64,000 nucleotides of DNA from contig NC_066847.1 of the NCBI RefSeq assembly GCF_001640805.2, forward strand, positions 21,691,504 to 21,755,503, given 5' to 3'. The stretch comes from Lates calcarifer (taxonomy: Eukaryota; Chordata; Actinopteri; Centropomidae). The position numbers were made by a program, and so were the translations under genes. The notes under the pieces are model-generated. The model saw only the letters and a list, made by a program, of their open reading frames with translations. It did not search any database and was not told where the DNA came from. Of the stretch, positions 61,361 to 64,000 are shown in pieces. How positions within the stretch are numbered: the first letter of the stretch is position 1; every line of letters begins with the position of its first letter.

Positions 61361-64000
61361 GGTGTTTTCTAATGATCTGCTTTGGTTTTGCTTTGGTCTT
61401 TTGGCAGAATTACTTGACAAACATTTATGTTCAAAATGTGTTTACAAGCTAATAGAGAAGGAAATGGTTCCTAAAATCTTGTTGTTAAGGGTCTGTGTAT
61501 ATAACGCCCAATGGATTTTCGTTCTGGAAAACAGAAAATAGATGACAAGCCTTTTCCCAGTTGTCATTTTGGAGTAGGAAAATGGTTAACAAAAAAAGAG
61601 CCTCCATCCTTCTTTCTTTTTTCCTTCATATTTTATACACTGATCAGTCACAACATTAAAACCATGTGCTCTACAACTACATGTCAAGTAACAACCAGCT
61701 TTAATATGTTAATTCACTCTCACCACTCTTATCAGCATCATTGATAGACACCAAAACAAAGTCAAAAGGAAGGTGAATATTGGACTTAGATTCATTGTGC
61801 GGAAAGAAAAGCAACCCCAAATTAATGCTAAGGTTGCAATGTGGCTATAACCAACTGCTTTCTAACATGTATGCCAAAACAACTTAAGTAAATGTTGAGT
61901 TTACAGCTTGTTGTGTTGCCCACAAGTGGATTAAAATTCAGTCAATGGTTTAAAATCAACTCTTAAAGTTTCTATGGAGAGTCTGTAGGAAAAACCACTG
62001 AGTTTAGAAAATACTATATTAACTGTCCAAACACTGAGACAAAGGCCCATGTGAATGTGGCTTTAAGAAATAATAAAAACACCAACATAATTGGTATTTG
62101 ATTCTGATCTTCCTCCCTCTGTGTCTTCACTTTGTGTATGAATATCTGCTCCAGATGTACTGTATGGCTGGCTGTATATTGCAGGTCCAGTCTCTATTCA
62201 AATTCACATATGTTTTATTCTCATGTAAAACATCATGACAATGACAAACTGACAAATGACACCAAATCTGCGAGGACTGCACGTTACACAGACCACCTTT
62301 TCATGAACAATATTAATGCCCCTGACACTCAGATTTATTCCTTTATTTGACAATAGTATCATTATATTGCAACAAATTTTAAATATGTAAATAATATGGT
62401 AAATCTAGCATTGACATTGTTGTCGGTTTCATAATTTTGAAGAATATATTGATCCAACTGTAGTTTATTTTATCAGAACTGAAATGACGTGTAGACAAAG
62501 TATGTCATCTATCCAATCTACTCTAGTCTCATCAGATAGCAAATTAGAATGGATCACAATATGGCAAAATTAATACAGAGCGTTGAGTTAAGTAATGTGA
62601 AATACAGCGTTTGTTAACCGGCTTCATGTTTTTACATGGTGTCATGTAAAGACATCCTCGAGTTAAGAGCCATTTTCTTCAACCTCTGCCGTCTGCTGAA
62701 GATATCATCATTTGAACACACCCCAGAGGCCACTCAGTAAGGAGATTATGGGTATACATTGATACACAGAATCAGGCCGGCTTGAAGTGGTATTAAAGCT
62801 ACAATTTATTCTAGCATAAAATAAACAAAATAAGTAGGATATTTTCAGGTAAAACTTCTTTAGGGTAGTTCAAAATTAAACACTAGTAGAACCGCTGCTC
62901 CTTCATACCAAAAGAAGTCCGTTGAGGTGGTTTGGGCATATGATTGTGATGCTTCCGTAGTGCCTTCTATCGCAGGGTCACAAAGCATGTCCAACTGGTA
63001 GGAGGGCCCAGCGTAGACCCAGAATATGCTGCAGAGACTGCACTTCTAATCTGGCCAGGGAACGCCTTGGGGTCCCCCAGGAGGAACTGGAAAGCATTGC
63101 TGGGGAGAGTGGTCGTCTGGACTATACCTGCTGCCACTATGACCCAACCCTGGATAAGAGGCAGGAAATGGATGGATGGATGGATGGAAAATGCTGGTAT
63201 TGTATTGGACATCTGCAATATCTATGTAACCAGGCACTAAATGTAGAGTGTAATCTCAATACTTAGGTCAGTTTCAAGGATACACAAGCAGTTAACTGAC
63301 TGGAGGAACAACCATCGATCTTGAGGTGAATTTTAGGAGTGGATATTCAATGTGGGGACTGGGTTGTATCAGGACAAAAAAGCATGAAGACCACTGCATT
63401 TCTTTCTGTTCTATAACAGGGTGAAATCTGGATCATGTATCTGAAAATAGAAATAAAAACCTACATAATATCAGTCCATATTGCACACTTCAATATTTCA
63501 AAGGTTAAACTAACAAAGGATATCGTAAATGTTGACTCAAACATTAACAAATCACCACTAAATTAATAACTTAACCAGTAATGCAGCACCAACACAGCTA
63601 TACAGGACATAAATAAAAATAACTTCTATTAAATCATAAAACAAAGGCAAACTCACACGGGTCGTTTACTTGATCCAAACTGATAGGCTAGGGCCTCCAC
63701 CATGAAGCTGGCCAAATTCTTTGTTCAGGTAGAAAAAGGAAATAACGCAAAACTGGTACGTTACGTAACGTAAACTGGTAGCCTCTGTGGGTGGAGCGGC
63801 AGGCAGCAACACCAATGGCTTACCATCAATTAACGTTTGTTACCAATAATAGTGACTGATGGAACTAAGCCATATGAATTTTCCCTTTATGCAAAAGAAT
63901 GAAATCAAAAAGTGCAACAATTATAAAGCAAACTAAAATAAAATCTACATGTGTTTAAGTTGTGCTGGTTATTTATTCATCTAAAGTAATATATACTTGT
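61361..64000. other. Intergenic region at the right edge
   Basis: AT-rich sequence with no clear gene. It contains a short stretch at 61638-61670 (CTGATCAGTCACAACATTAA) resembling a widespread fish repeat, a Rex3-like LINE tail ending at 63186, a possible minus-strand exon pair (63411-63440, 63659-63703) and a CpG-containing segment at 63740-63835 that could be a promoter of a minus-strand transcript. Confidence 0.5.
62950..63186 (+). mobile_element. Rex3-like (RTE clade) LINE 3' end, 5'-truncated
   Basis: The sequence preserves the last residues of a reverse-transcriptase protein in decayed form (ARERLGVPQEELE...AGE), with many point changes. It ends in GGATAAGAGGCAGGAAATG followed by tandem GGAT units at about 63167-63186. 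A very short 3' region made of GATG repeats is, as I recall, the hallmark of fish Rex3 retrotransposons. Only the 3' end is present, as expected from truncated reverse transcription. Confidence 0.75.

Overview
The window is vertebrate nuclear DNA, almost certainly from a teleost fish and probably a spiny-rayed (percomorph) species. It has multi-exon genes with GT-AG introns, many of them only 79-150 nt. It carries fish-type repeats (a Rex3-like LINE tail and hAT-derived elements). It also holds an npyb-type neuropeptide gene, which I recall as retained in percomorphs but lost in zebrafish. I could reconstruct eight protein-coding genes exon by exon, and all eight lie on the + strand. Every reconstructed coding sequence stays in frame across all its junctions.

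Layout. 1-18873: most of a kinesin-3 gene of the KIF13 family. Its start lies left of the window; 36 exons are visible, from just before the motor P-loop to a C-terminal CAP-Gly domain. The tail motifs and the neighbouring rbm24 point to kif13a, although mammalian KIF13A lacks the CAP-Gly domain. 21994-26304: rbm24, an RNA-binding splicing and stability regulator. 30123-33148: grina (TMBIM3/lifeguard), a seven-pass anti-apoptotic membrane protein. 33850-36312: spatc1 (speriolin), packed tightly behind grina. 38746-41286: smpd5, a neutral sphingomyelinase with one apparent GC-AG intron. 42748-44287: malsu1, a mitoribosome assembly factor of the RsfS family. 48731-49726: npyb, a neuropeptide Y precursor whose start codon probably sits at the end of exon 1. 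53633-60426: pals2 (mpp6), a MAGUK scaffold protein. 60427-64000 is 3' UTR and repeat-bearing intergenic DNA.

The genes have no common pathway. The block is of interest as synteny: from general knowledge, kif13a-rbm24 corresponds to human 6p22, grina-spatc1-smpd5 to the 8q24.3 neighbourhood, and malsu1-npy-pals2 to 7p15. The window therefore joins three human segments.

Repeats found by reading: a hAT-type MITE with perfect 8-bp target duplications (41858-42382), a decayed hAT element with a BED-finger remnant inside a grina intron (31940-32708), a Rex3-like LINE 3' tail (about 62950-63186), a MITE-like inverted repeat (28717-29101), two copies of a degenerate fish repeat, and several microsatellites. 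Two speculative unannotated transcripts are reported: a two-exon signal-peptide-like ORF (50413-51041, +) and a short minus-strand exon pair (63411-63703).
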